NCBI RefSeq assembly: GCF_009733815.1
Contig: NZ_WNXY01000002.1
Coordinates: forward strand, 124,001 to 188,000
Origin: Pseudactinotalea suaedae
GTDB taxonomy: Bacteria > Actinomycetota > Actinomycetes > Actinomycetales > Beutenbergiaceae
Reading direction: 5' to 3'
Length of the DNA: 64,000 bases
The position numbers and the translations under genes were made by a program. Positions 29,286 to 37,818 of this stretch are shown here, piece by piece; the first letter of the stretch is position 1; every line of letters begins with the position of its first letter. Below the pieces are notes generated by a model that did no database searches, was not told the origin of the DNA, and saw only the letters and a program-made list of their open reading frames with translations.

Positions 29286-30509
29286 GTGACTGATCAGGTC
29301 GTGATCACCGGACTCGGAGTCACCAGCCCGCTGGGCGGAGACGTCGCCAGCACCTGGGAGGCCGCACTCGCGGGCCGCTCGGGTGTCAACGTTCTCGAGC
29401 ACGACTGGGTCGAGAAGTACGACGCGCCCGTGCGGTTCGCCGGCGAGCTCGCCGTGCCGGCGGCCGAGGTCCTCAGCGTCCCCGAGACGCGCCGCATGGA
29501 CCCCAGCGCCCAGTACGCGATCGTCGCCGCCCGCGAGGCCTGGGCCCACACCGGCAGCCCGGAGATCGACCCCACCCGGCTCGGCACCGTCGTCGCGTCC
29601 GGGATCGGCGGCGTCTGGACGCTGCTGTCCCAGTGGGACAACTACAAGGAGAAGGGTCCCCGCCGGGTCTCACCGCTCACGGTGCCGATGCTGATGCCGA
29701 ACGCGCCCGCCGCGCAGGTGTCGATGCTCGTCGGCGCCCGCGCCGGTGCCCACACACCGGTGTCCGCGTGCGCCTCGGGCGCCGAGGCCATCGGGTACGG
29801 CACCCAGATGATCCTCTCGGGTCGCGCCGACATGGTGCTGGCCGGCGGCACCGAGGCACCGATCCACCCGCTGCCGCTCGCGGCGTTCGCGCGCATGCAG
29901 GCGCTGTCGACCCGTAACGACGACCCGCAGGGCGCCTCCCGCCCCTACGACGTCACCCGTGACGGTTTCGTCATGGGTGAGGGCGCCGGCATCGTGGTCC
30001 TCGAGCGCGAGTCGCACGCGATCGCGCGAGGCGCCACGATCTACGCCCGGGTCGCCGGGTTCGGGATCACCTCCGACGCCGCTGACATCGCCGCTCCGGC
30101 TCCCGAGGGTCAGGAGCGCGCGATGCTCGCAGCCCTGGCGGACTCCGGGCTGAGCCCGCGGGACATCGTGCATGTCAACGCGCACGCCACCTCGACCCCG
30201 CTCGGTGACCTGGGCGAGGCCGGCGTCATCGCCAAGGTCCTCGGCGAGGGCGCGGTCGTCTCAGCCACGAAGTCGATGACCGGGCACCTGCTCGGCGGCG
30301 CGGGCGCGCTGGAGACGATCTTCACGGTGCTGGCGCTGCGTGACCGCAAGGCCCCGCCGACGATCAACGTCACCCAGCCCGAGCCCGAGCTGCCGATCGA
30401 CCTCGCTCGCGACGTGCCGCGCGACCTGCCCGCGGGTCAGGTGGCCGCGTTCAACAACGGCTTCGGCTTCGGCGGTCACAACGCGAGCCTCATCATCGCC
30501 TCGGTCTGA
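29286..30509 (+). CDS. fabF: 3-oxoacyl-ACP synthase II
   Basis: FabF elongates acyl-ACP with malonyl-ACP. The 407-residue enzyme has Cys162 (in VSACASGAEAI), His300 (in VNAHATST) and His334 (in SMTGHLLGGAG), the KAS II catalytic set, and ends with the FNNGFGFGGHN glycine loop. GAGGGAG lies before the GTG start. It is the last gene of the operon and is followed by a hairpin shared with the convergent DUF3145 gene. Confidence 0.96.
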   Translation: MTDQVVITGLGVTSPLGGDVASTWEAALAGRSGVNVLEHDWVEKYDAPVRFAGELAVPAAEVLSVPETRRMDPSAQYAIVAAREAWAHTGSPEIDPTRLGTVVASGIGGVWTLLSQWDNYKEKGPRRVSPLTVPMLMPNAPAAQVSMLVGARAGAHTPVSACASGAEAIGYGTQMILSGRADMVLAGGTEAPIHPLPLAAFARMQALSTRNDDPQGASRPYDVTRDGFVMGEGAGIVVLERESHAIARGATIYARVAGFGITSDAADIAAPAPEGQERAMLAALADSGLSPRDIVHVNAHATSTPLGDLGEAGVIAKVLGEGAVVSATKSMTGHLLGGAGALETIFTVLALRDRKAPPTINVTQPEPELPIDLARDVPRDLPAGQVAAFNNGFGFGGHNASLIIASV

Positions 30510-30531
30510 CCGCGGCGGCGGCTGCGGTCAG
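30506..30531. terminator. Hairpin between fabF and the DUF3145 gene
   Basis: CTGACCGC and GCGGTCAG form a perfect 8-bp stem around a 10-base loop. The stem includes the stop codons of both convergent genes, so it would act on both transcripts. Confidence 0.6.
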
Positions 30532-31040
30532 CCGACGCGGTGCAGCCAGCGCACGGGCACCCCGGCGCCGGCGTAGCGGAAGGGCTCCAGCTCGTCGTCC
30601 CAGGCCTGCCCGAGCGCGAGGTCGAGCTCCTGACGCAGCCGGACCGGGTCCGCGGCGTGCTCCATGGCCGCACGGATCCGGTCCTCGGGGACCACGACGT
30701 TGCCGTGCACGTCCGTCTGGGCGTAGAAGATGCCGAGGTCGGGCGTGTGGCTCCAGCGGCCGCCGTCGGAGCCGCGGGCGGCCTCCTCGGTCACCTCGTA
30801 GCGCAGGTGGGTCCACCCGCGCAGCGCCGAGGCGAGGCGGGCACCGGTCCCGACCTCACCGGTCCAGGAGAGCTCGGTCCGGAACAACCCGGGCGCGGCG
30901 GGTTGGGCCACCCAGTCGACGGCCACGCGCGTGCCCAGCACCGACCCGGCCGCCCACTCGACGTGGGGGCACAGCGCACGGGGCGCGGAGTGCACGAAAA
31001 CAACACCGCGGGTGTTCACACCAGACGCCACAACAGGCAT
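30528..31040 (-). CDS. DUF3145 family protein
   Basis: A 170-residue actinobacterial protein of unknown function that often lies next to the fab cluster. It is soluble, with RGVVFVHSAPRALCPHVEWAAGSVLG near the N terminus, GWTHLRYEVTEEA in the middle and ELEPFRYAGAGVPVRWLHRVG at the end. The start has GGAAGGAG at ideal spacing; 15 in-frame codons upstream include the ribosome site and are rejected. Conservation beside the fatty acid operon suggests a lipid-linked role, which is inference. Confidence 0.85.
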   Translation of the reverse strand: MPVVASGVNTRGVVFVHSAPRALCPHVEWAAGSVLGTRVAVDWVAQPAAPGLFRTELSWTGEVGTGARLASALRGWTHLRYEVTEEAARGSDGGRWSHTPDLGIFYAQTDVHGNVVVPEDRIRAAMEHAADPVRLRQELDLALGQAWDDELEPFRYAGAGVPVRWLHRVG

Positions 31041-31178
31041 CGCCGCTCCTTCCAGCTCGGTCGAGATTCGTCTTCCCCAACGCATCTCGTCCGCGACTGC
31101 TCGGCGCGACTCACGGCTTGCTCATGCACAGTGTGCCCTATCGGGGCGGTTTGCTCCACTCCCCGCGCCCCGACCGGG

Positions 31179-32291
31179 TCACTGGTCGGCGAGCACCCAC
31201 CGGTACATCTGGGCTCCGCTGAAGTCGAACATGTCCTCGAACGTCACCGCGGTGACGCTCTCCGGCACATCGAGCACGGCCCATCCGGTGTAGGTCTCAC
31301 CCGGCGCCATGTCCGACGGCGGGCGCTCGTCGCTGCCCACGCAGAACAGCCCGGTGCTGAACGCGTTGGTCTCGATCGCGACGCCGTCGACCTCGGCCCC
31401 GAGCTCCCACCCGATGAAGGTGTAGGTCGGCGTGGACTCGTCCGCGAGCGCCGGCAGCGTGGTGAACTCGAGCTGGAGCCCGAGGTACTGGCCGTTCTCG
31501 GCCGGCGAGCACAGCGAGCTCGGCGTGCTGGACTCCCATCCGGCCACGGCCTCGATGAGGCGGATCTCGGCGACGGGCGCGCCGGCGGCGCCGTTGACCA
31601 CAGCGGGGTCGGTACCGGTGAGGTCAACCACGCCGGCCGTACCGCCGCCGTCGTCCGTGGTGGCCGGGTCGGTGGGCTCGTCGGTCGTGGGGTCATCGGT
31701 GGGCTCGTCGGTGGTGGGGTCGTCGGTCGGCTCTTCGCTGGTGGGGTCGTCGGTCACCGTGGTGGACGGCTCACCGGCCGTCGGGTCCTCGTCACCGCCC
31801 CCGAGCACCGAGGACAGCCCCCAGGCGATGCCACCGAGCACCAGGACCGCCACCACGACGACGGCGATGATCGCCAGCGGGTTGCGCGACCGCGGAGCCG
31901 GTGCCCCCGGTGAGCTGTACTGAGCGCCCTGGTAGCCGCCGCCACCTGGGTACCCGCCGCCCTGCAGCGGCGGTCCCTGCGGTCCGTAGGGCGAGGCGCC
32001 CGGCTGCTCCAGGCCGGAGCTCGGACCGTAGCTGTACAGCGTGGGCTGTCCCGACGACGGCGGGATCACCTGGGTGGGCGAGGTCCCCATGGTCTGGGTG
32101 GGCGAGGCGGTCGACGGCGTCTCGGTCGGGCCGCTGCCCTGGCCGAGGGCAGCGGTGAACGGGTCCTCGACCCAGAACTGCCACCCCTCGGGCGCCGGCG
32201 GCCACGACGGGTCGGGCGACCACCCTGGTGGCGGCGTCCACCCCTCAGGGGGCTTGGGCCATCCCGGAGGTGAGTTGAACGTCTGGGCCAT
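31179..32291 (-). CDS. Membrane-anchored protein with proline-rich head and DUF4352-like ectodomain
   Basis: A 370-residue protein. Residues 1-40 carry short GW/P repeats (PPGWPKPPEGWTPPPGWSPD), then a Ser/Pro/Gly-rich cytosolic linker to about residue 135. One membrane segment follows (LAIIAVVVVAVLVLGGIAWGL, split by a Gly), then an acidic stalk of DDPTTDEPT repeats, and an extracellular beta domain (about residues 225-370) with two Cys and a DUF4352-like look (YLGLQLEFTTL, GWAVLDVPESVTAVTFED). The GW/P head resembles DUF2510-type modules. The function is unknown. Confidence 0.75.
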   Translation of the reverse strand: MAQTFNSPPGWPKPPEGWTPPPGWSPDPSWPPAPEGWQFWVEDPFTAALGQGSGPTETPSTASPTQTMGTSPTQVIPPSSGQPTLYSYGPSSGLEQPGASPYGPQGPPLQGGGYPGGGGYQGAQYSSPGAPAPRSRNPLAIIAVVVVAVLVLGGIAWGLSSVLGGGDEDPTAGEPSTTVTDDPTSEEPTDDPTTDEPTDDPTTDEPTDPATTDDGGGTAGVVDLTGTDPAVVNGAAGAPVAEIRLIEAVAGWESSTPSSLCSPAENGQYLGLQLEFTTLPALADESTPTYTFIGWELGAEVDGVAIETNAFSTGLFCVGSDERPPSDMAPGETYTGWAVLDVPESVTAVTFEDMFDFSGAQMYRWVLADQ

Positions 32292-32413
32292 CGGCCATCC
32301 CCTGTCTCGTCGACGCCGGCTCCCGCGAGAGGGTCCCGGCAGTCGACCATCCTAGGAGCGCGCTCGGTGCTCCCGCTGCACGCGCGGGCGGATACTTCTG
32401 CCCGGCGAGCGGC

Positions 32414-33943
32414 TCACCCGGCGGTGAGCTGCAGCGACACGGTGGCGAACGAGTGCGGCGGCAACGTGATGCTCACCCGGCCGTCCTCGACCGCGCCGAC
32501 CTCGAGCTCGTGCGGCTCCACGGTCTGCGCCCGGCCCGCCGCGTTGTGCGCGGCGATGTCCTCGGATGCCAGCAGGCGTCCGGTGATGCCGCTCACCGGG
32601 CGTCCGCGCAGGTCCAGCGTGACCTCGGTCGGCTCCGTGAGGTGCAGGTTCGACAACGACACCAGCGCGGTGTCCCCCGAGACCGAGGCCGACGCCGAGA
32701 GCCGGCGCAAGGCTGCGCCGTCGACGTCGATCGTGCGGTCGTCGCCGAGCAGGTGCACCGCCAGCGAGGCCGCGTCGTGGTGCCCCTTGTTCATCTCGAA
32801 GACGTGATACGTCGGGGTGAGCACCAGCTCGCCGGTGGCCTCGTCGGTGAGGATCATCGCCTGCAGCACGTTGACGGTCTGCGCGATGTTCGCCATGACG
32901 AGCCGGTCGGCGTGCCCGTGGAACACGTCGAAGTGCAGGCTCGCGACCAGCGCGTCACGCATCGTGTTCTGCTGGTACAGGAAGCCCGGGTTCGTGCCCG
33001 GCTCCACGTCGAACCAGGTGCCCCACTCGTCGAGGATCAGCCCGACCTTCTTGTGCGGGTCGTAGCAGTCCATGACGGCGGAGTGCCCGGCGATCAGTTC
33101 GTCGACGCGCTGCGCCTTGACGAGGGTCGTGTAGTACTCGTCGGCATCGAAGTCGGTGGCGCTCCCCTTGTGCTTCCACTCCCCCGGCACCGTGTAGTAG
33201 TGGAAGGTGATCGCCTGGAAGATGTTCTTCGGGTCGTGCGTGCAGCCCAGGCAGTTGAGCGCCTTCATCAGCTGCTCGGTCCAGTGGTAGTCGTCGTTCG
33301 ACGCACCGGCGGCGATCCGGTAGAGCTCGTTGTCGCCGTGGTTGCGGCAGTACGTCGCGTACCGGCGCGCCTCCTCGGCGTAGTGCTCGGCCGACATGCT
33401 GCCGCCGCAGCCCCACGGCTCGTTGCCGATGCCCCAGAACGGCACGTTCCACGGCTTGTCACGCCCGTTGGCACGGCGCAGGCGGGCCATCGGGGAGTCG
33501 CCGTCGCGGGTGAGGTACTCGACCCAGTCGCTCATCTCCTTGACGGTGCCGGAGCCGACGTTGCCGTTGACGTAGGCGTCCGCGCCGAGCATCTCGCACA
33601 AGGCCATGAACTCGTGCGTGCCGAAGTGGTTGTTCTCCTCGATGTCACCCCAGTGGGTGTTGATCATCCTCGGCCGGTCCTCGACCGGTCCGATGCCGTC
33701 CATCCAGTGGTACTCGTCGGCGAAGCACCCGCCCGGCCAGCGGAGGTTGGGGATGTTGAGCGCCCGGAGCGCCTCGACGACGTCGAGCCGGATCCCGCCC
33801 TCGTTCGGGATCTCGGAGTCCGGACCGACGTAGAAGCCGCCGTAGATGCACCGCCCCAGGTGCTCGGCGAAGTGGCCGTAGAGGTGCTTGCTGATCCGCG
33901 GTCCCTCGACATCGAGGTCGATCACCGCACGCAGTGAAGTCAT
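32414..33943 (-). CDS. Alpha-L-arabinofuranosidase, GH51
   Basis: A retaining exo-arabinofuranosidase that removes arabinose from arabinoxylan and arabinan oligosaccharides. The 509-residue length is standard. The acid/base Glu175 is in [13 protein letters not shown] and the nucleophile Glu306 in [28 protein letters not shown] is the family N terminus. There is no signal peptide, so it acts on imported oligosaccharides. A palindromic TGTTAACGTTCACA site lies 3 bases before the ATG and covers the likely -10 region, indicating repression by a GalR/LacI-type regulator encoded elsewhere. Confidence 0.95.
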   Translation of the reverse strand: MTSLRAVIDLDVEGPRISKHLYGHFAEHLGRCIYGGFYVGPDSEIPNEGGIRLDVVEALRALNIPNLRWPGGCFADEYHWMDGIGPVEDRPRMINTHWGDIEENNHFGTHEFMALCEMLGADAYVNGNVGSGTVKEMSDWVEYLTRDGDSPMARLRRANGRDKPWNVPFWGIGNEPWGCGGSMSAEHYAEEARRYATYCRNHGDNELYRIAAGASNDDYHWTEQLMKALNCLGCTHDPKNIFQAITFHYYTVPGEWKHKGSATDFDADEYYTTLVKAQRVDELIAGHSAVMDCYDPHKKVGLILDEWGTWFDVEPGTNPGFLYQQNTMRDALVASLHFDVFHGHADRLVMANIAQTVNVLQAMILTDEATGELVLTPTYHVFEMNKGHHDAASLAVHLLGDDRTIDVDGAALRRLSASASVSGDTALVSLSNLHLTEPTEVTLDLRGRPVSGITGRLLASEDIAAHNAAGRAQTVEPHELEVGAVEDGRVSITLPPHSFATVSLQLTAG

Positions 33944-33946
33944 GGA

Positions 33947-33960
33947 TGTGAACGTTAACA
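33947..33960 (-). promoter_or_regulatory. GalR/LacI-type operator on the arabinofuranosidase promoter
   Basis: On the minus strand TGTTAACGTTCACA is nearly palindromic around AACGTT, the centre typical of GalR/LacI operators. It contains TAACGT, a possible -10 element 8 bases before the ATG, so a bound regulator would block transcription start. Confidence 0.55.
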
Positions 33961-33971
33961 GGCTGCGTGCG

Positions 33972-35204
33972 CTACGTCACCCTCACGGCAGCGGCACGCC
34001 GGTGCGCGACCCAGAGCAGGAAGCCGAGCAGCACGAACGAGGCCGCCGCGAGAGCCACCGTGAACAGGCTGGCCGTGACCAGCGGCGCGATCGCACCGGC
34101 GAGGAGGGCGTTGAACGTCAGGGAGGCGAAGGTGCCGAGCGAGGCGGCCGCGCCGCGGTGGTCGGGAAAGCTGTCCAGGATCTCGAGCTGGATCACCGGG
34201 AACGCGACCGCGATGCAGCACGACAGCAGCGCGGGTCCGACCGTCGCCAGCGGCAGGTGCGGCCAGATCAGCGCCAGCACCACGTTGAGCGCCGCGGCTC
34301 CCACGGCGCACGCGAGCGCCACGTCCACCAGCCGCGTACGCCTGACCTTCCCCGCGAGCCGGCCCGACAACCAGGCACCGATGAGCAGCCCGGTGATGAT
34401 CGGGACGAACAGCATCCAGAAGTCCTGCTCACCGAGGCCGAGGAGGTCGACGACGATGATCGGGGCCGCGGCGATGTAGAGGAACTGCCCACCCATCGCG
34501 AAGGCGGTCACGAAGGCCAGCCGGATCATCGCCGGGTGGCGCCCGACCTCCAGGATGGAGCGCAGCACGGCCCCGACCCGCAGCGGTGACCGCGCGGCCG
34601 GTGGGTGCGTCTCCGGCAGCAGCACCGTGACGGCCACGACGGCGAGCACGCCGTAGACCGCGGTGGCCCAGAAGATGATCGGCCACTCCCCCGCCTTCAG
34701 GAGCCAACCGCCGGCCACCGGCGCGATCGCCGGGGCCAGGCTGAAGATCATCATGATCCGGCTCATCATCTTGTGCGCCTGCGGTCCCGCGAACATGTCG
34801 CGGACGACCACGCGGGAGACGATCGTCGCGGCGCCGGCGAACACGCCTTGCAGCGTCCGCATCACCAGCAGCACCGCGAGGTTCGGCGACAGCGCGCACC
34901 CGATCGAGGCGAGGACGTAGCCGATCAGGCCGACGATCATGACCGGCTTGCGCCCCATCGCGTCGGAGAGCGGGCCGTGGAAGACGCTCATGACGGCGAA
35001 CGCGAGCATGTAGAGGCTCGTCACCTGCTGCATCGCCGTGGTGTCGGCGCCGAACTGCTCGCCGATCCGCTCGAAGGCGGGGAACACGGTGTCGATCGTG
35101 AACGGGCCGAGCATGCTCAGGCCCGCCAGGATCATGGTGATCACCGCGCCGGCCGGAGGTGCCTCCGGGGTCGGATCGTTTCGACTCCCGGGTGCTCGGC
35201 TCAC
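33972..35204 (-). CDS. Bcr/CflA-type drug exporter (MFS)
   Basis: A 410-residue major facilitator protein with 12 predicted membrane segments. The first segment reads [29 protein letters not shown], the Bcr/CflA signature in which an Asp lies inside helix 1. The loop [16 protein letters not shown] is MFS motif A and [11 protein letters not shown] is characteristic of the subfamily. Likely substrates are toxic compounds or excess metabolites. I chose the GTG at 35204 because TAGAGT lies 6 bases upstream; a TTG one codon earlier is less likely. Confidence 0.88.
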   Translation of the reverse strand: MSRAPGSRNDPTPEAPPAGAVITMILAGLSMLGPFTIDTVFPAFERIGEQFGADTTAMQQVTSLYMLAFAVMSVFHGPLSDAMGRKPVMIVGLIGYVLASIGCALSPNLAVLLVMRTLQGVFAGAATIVSRVVVRDMFAGPQAHKMMSRIMMIFSLAPAIAPVAGGWLLKAGEWPIIFWATAVYGVLAVVAVTVLLPETHPPAARSPLRVGAVLRSILEVGRHPAMIRLAFVTAFAMGGQFLYIAAAPIIVVDLLGLGEQDFWMLFVPIITGLLIGAWLSGRLAGKVRRTRLVDVALACAVGAAALNVVLALIWPHLPLATVGPALLSCCIAVAFPVIQLEILDSFPDHRGAAASLGTFASLTFNALLAGAIAPLVTASLFTVALAAASFVLLGFLLWVAHRRAAAVRVT

Positions 35205-35210
35205 CAAGCA

Positions 35211-35216
35211 ACTCTA
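35211..35216 (-). promoter_or_regulatory. -10 element of the Bcr-type exporter gene (leaderless)
   Basis: TAGAGT on the minus strand lies 6 bases before the GTG at 35204, in the short gap after the phenylalanine hydroxylase gene. Confidence 0.45.
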
Positions 35217-35225
35217 GGTGGCTCC

Positions 35226-36116
35226 TCAGGCCACCTTGTCACCGGCGGCGAGACGGGCGGGCGTCTCGTCGGTGAAGTCGGCGAAGAACCCGCCGACCCG
35301 GTCGGTCAGCTCCGACATCCCGCGGCATGCGAACAGCACCGGCTGGTAGTGCGTGATGTCGTAGTCGAAGGTGCCCATCTCGTGGAAGTCGATCGCGCGG
35401 ATGTCGGCGCCGCGGAACTCCTCGATCTCACCGTAGGAGGACAGCAGCCCGGCGCCGTAACAGCGCAGCTCCCCCTCCTCGTACATGACGCCGAACTCGA
35501 TCGTGAACCAGAAGACGTCCGCGACGAACTGCAGCCCTTCGGGCGTCTCGCACCGGCGTGCCGCCTCCCCCGCCAGCCGCTTGACGTCCGCCACCTCGGG
35601 CGAGGCCAGCAGGTTCCCGTGGCCGACGATCTCGTGGAGGATGTCGGGCTCCGGGGTGTACAGCGGGGTGGACCCGTGACGCAGGTACTGCGTGGAGTGG
35701 AACACCCGATCCGCCAGCGAGCCGTAGAAGACGTCCAGCGGGACGAGCCCGGCGGCCGGGTGCAGCCGGAAGCCGGTGAGCGAGGTGAGCCCGGCGCTGA
35801 CCTCGCTCAGCTGCGGCACGTGGTCCTCGGGCAGCGCGAGCGCCTCCTTGGCGTCGCGGAAGGCCCTGATCGCATAGGTCGCGTGCTTGGCGCGCAGCTC
35901 CCGGGACACGGTCGCCCAGATCTCGTGCTCGGCGTCGGTGTACTCCACGTGCGGCAGCGGAGCTCCCGGTTCCCAGGCCAGCGCGCCCGCGGCGATCTCG
36001 TTGCGCCGTCGGCGGTAGTCGGGGTCGTTGGCGCCGGGGTGGGCCTCGGCGAGGTGGACGTTGACGCCGTCGGGGCCGTCGGTGACCGGCGCGTACAGCT
36101 GTGCCTCTTCGAACAT
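35226..36116 (-). CDS. phhA: Phenylalanine 4-monooxygenase
   Basis: A pterin-dependent iron enzyme that hydroxylates phenylalanine to tyrosine. The 296-residue monomeric bacterial type has the iron ligands His161 and His166 (in DILHEIVGHGN) and Glu207 (in FWFTIEFGV), and lacks the regulatory ACT domain of animal enzymes. The divergent Lrp-type gene is only 61 bases away and is probably its regulator. No pterin recycling gene is adjacent. Confidence 0.94.
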   Translation of the reverse strand: MFEEAQLYAPVTDGPDGVNVHLAEAHPGANDPDYRRRRNEIAAGALAWEPGAPLPHVEYTDAEHEIWATVSRELRAKHATYAIRAFRDAKEALALPEDHVPQLSEVSAGLTSLTGFRLHPAAGLVPLDVFYGSLADRVFHSTQYLRHGSTPLYTPEPDILHEIVGHGNLLASPEVADVKRLAGEAARRCETPEGLQFVADVFWFTIEFGVMYEEGELRCYGAGLLSSYGEIEEFRGADIRAIDFHEMGTFDYDITHYQPVLFACRGMSELTDRVGGFFADFTDETPARLAAGDKVA

Positions 36117-36165
36117 GCCGCCTTGCTACGCGTGATCCAGGCCACAGGCAACGGTCATGTCGATA

Positions 36166-36171
36166 GCCTCG
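36166..36171 (+). promoter_or_regulatory. -10 element of the Lrp-type gene (leaderless)
   Basis: TAGCCT lies 6 bases before the ATG at 36178. It supports that ATG rather than the in-frame ATG at 36157. Confidence 0.5.
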
Positions 36172-36177
36172 TCGTTC

Positions 36178-36642
36178 ATGGCAACGAAGCCGACACTGGA
36201 CAGCCTGGATCGCAAGATCCTTGCAATTCTGCGCCGAGACGGTCGACGTTCTTTCGCCGACGTCGCGCGCGACCTGGACATCTCGATCGCCACGGTGAAG
36301 CGGAGGGTGGACCGGCTCGAGGAGAGCGGCGTCGTCCAGGGCTACGCCGCGGTGCTCGACACCGCCAAGCTGGGTCTCGGGTTCGAGGCGATCGTCGAGG
36401 TGTACTGCGCGGAGAAGACCACGCCCCGGGACGTGCTGGCGACCATCAGCGGCCTGCAGGAGGTGATCAGTGCCGTCACGGTGAGCGGCGAGCCGGACGC
36501 GGTGCTGCGGGTGCAGGTCACCGACGTGCCGCACCTCGAGCGCGTCATCGAGGACCTCCGGCGCCGACCGAGCATCGTCCGGACCCGCACGATGCTGGTG
36601 CTCTCGGTGCTGGTCGACCGCCCGGTGGCGCTGCGGACCTGA
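36178..36642 (+). CDS. Lrp/AsnC-family regulator
   Basis: A 154-residue feast/famine regulator. The N-terminal helix-turn-helix is LDRKILAILRRDGRRSFADVARDLDISIATVKRRVDRLEESGVV, followed by the RAM ligand-binding domain with VSGEPDAVLRVQVTDVPHLERVI. Divergent pairing with phhA suggests control of phenylalanine breakdown, as for PhhR/Lrp systems in other bacteria. The stop and the stop of the next convergent gene are adjacent (TGATCA), with no terminator hairpin visible between them. Confidence 0.92.
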   Translation: MATKPTLDSLDRKILAILRRDGRRSFADVARDLDISIATVKRRVDRLEESGVVQGYAAVLDTAKLGLGFEAIVEVYCAEKTTPRDVLATISGLQEVISAVTVSGEPDAVLRVQVTDVPHLERVIEDLRRRPSIVRTRTMLVLSVLVDRPVALRT

Positions 36643-37788
36643 TCAGGCAGGTGTCAGGAGATATCCGTCGTCGTTGCGCTCCATCGTGATCACGCCGGCG
36701 GTCTCGGCCGCGCGCGCGAACTGCAGGAACGACCGGTATCCGAAGGTCTTCTCGGTGAAGTCGGCATGGTCGCGCCGGATGTGGTCCTTGAGACCGTTGA
36801 GCGGCACCGGCTTCTTGCCCTTGCCGATGTCGGCGACGGCGGCCCGCAGCAGTGCGAACGCCTCTTCCCTGTTGCCGCGCTCGCTGAGGCGGACCACCGG
36901 GTCGCCCTGGGCCGGTCCGTCGCTCACGTCGAGGACGCCCTTGTCGGCGAGGTGTCGCACGAGCTCGCCGAAGGCACGGAAGCCGTGGTCGGCCTCGTTG
37001 AACGTCGGGTCCTTGCGCAGCAGGGTCCGCTTCAGCACCGACGCCGTGACGTCGGCGGCCGAGGACCGCTCCAGTCCGGCGACCGTCTGGGCGACGAGCA
37101 CGGCGACGTCCCGGTCGTCGGTCGCCTCGTCGTCCAGCGGCTCGAGGTCGGACTCGTCCGGCTCCTGGACGCGGGTGATCACGGGCTGGGGCGGCGCCAC
37201 GCGCTCGACCGGAGCGACGCCGTCGGGCTCGGGGGTCGTCTGGGGGGCCGGGGTGGTCTGGGCCGGCTGGGACTTCTTGGACGCGCTCGACCTGCGCGAG
37301 GAGGACGGCCGCGACTCGACCCCGGCGAGGTCGTCGTAGTAGAGGAACTCGTCGCACGCGGGCGGCAGCATCTTGGACGTGGAGTCGCGGACCCCGACGC
37401 CGATGACGCGCTTGTTGAGCTCGCGGAGCTTGTGCACCAGCGGCGTGAAGTCGCTGTCGCCCGTGCAGATCGCGAACGTGGAGATGTAGTCGCGCGCGAA
37501 GGCCATCTCGATCGCGTCCACGGCCATCTTGATGTCCGCGGCGTTCTTGCGGGAGACACCCATGCGCTGCGGCATCTCGATCAGCTCGACGTGCCCGCGC
37601 GTGAGCATGCGGCGGTCCTCGTCGAAGTAGGACCAGTCGGCGTAGGCGCGGCGGACCACGACCCGGCCACGCTCGGCGAGGGCGTCGCTGATCGGCAGCA
37701 GGTCGAACGGCGTCGCGAGGTGGTCTCGCGCACCGAGGGCGAGGTTCTCGTAGTCGAGGAGCAGGGCGATCCGTTCGTCGTCAATCAC
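36643..37788 (-). CDS. NYN-domain protein with OST-HTH/LOTUS domains
   Basis: A 381-residue protein. The N-terminal NYN (PIN-like) domain has the acidic residues of the RNase fold: LLLDYEN at about residue 12, the Asp of DIKMAVDA and the GDSDF motif at about residue 115. After a basic and then Pro/Thr-rich linker (about 160-210), two OST-HTH/LOTUS units follow, the second ending AAVADIGKGKKPVPLNGLKDHIRR...FGYRSFLQFARAAETAGVITME. The family is thought to bind or cut RNA; its bacterial targets are unknown. A TAGGCT element lies 6 bases before the GTG. Confidence 0.88.
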   Translation of the reverse strand: MIDDERIALLLDYENLALGARDHLATPFDLLPISDALAERGRVVVRRAYADWSYFDEDRRMLTRGHVELIEMPQRMGVSRKNAADIKMAVDAIEMAFARDYISTFAICTGDSDFTPLVHKLRELNKRVIGVGVRDSTSKMLPPACDEFLYYDDLAGVESRPSSSRRSSASKKSQPAQTTPAPQTTPEPDGVAPVERVAPPQPVITRVQEPDESDLEPLDDEATDDRDVAVLVAQTVAGLERSSAADVTASVLKRTLLRKDPTFNEADHGFRAFGELVRHLADKGVLDVSDGPAQGDPVVRLSERGNREEAFALLRAAVADIGKGKKPVPLNGLKDHIRRDHADFTEKTFGYRSFLQFARAAETAGVITMERNDDGYLLTPA

Positions 37789-37794
37789 GCTGCG

Positions 37795-37800
37795 AGCCTA
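37795..37800 (-). promoter_or_regulatory. -10 element of the NYN-LOTUS gene (leaderless)
   Basis: TAGGCT on the minus strand lies 6 bases before the GTG at 37788; no Shine-Dalgarno site is present. Confidence 0.5.
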
Positions 37801-37818
37801 TGCCCGCCCGGCCGGCCC

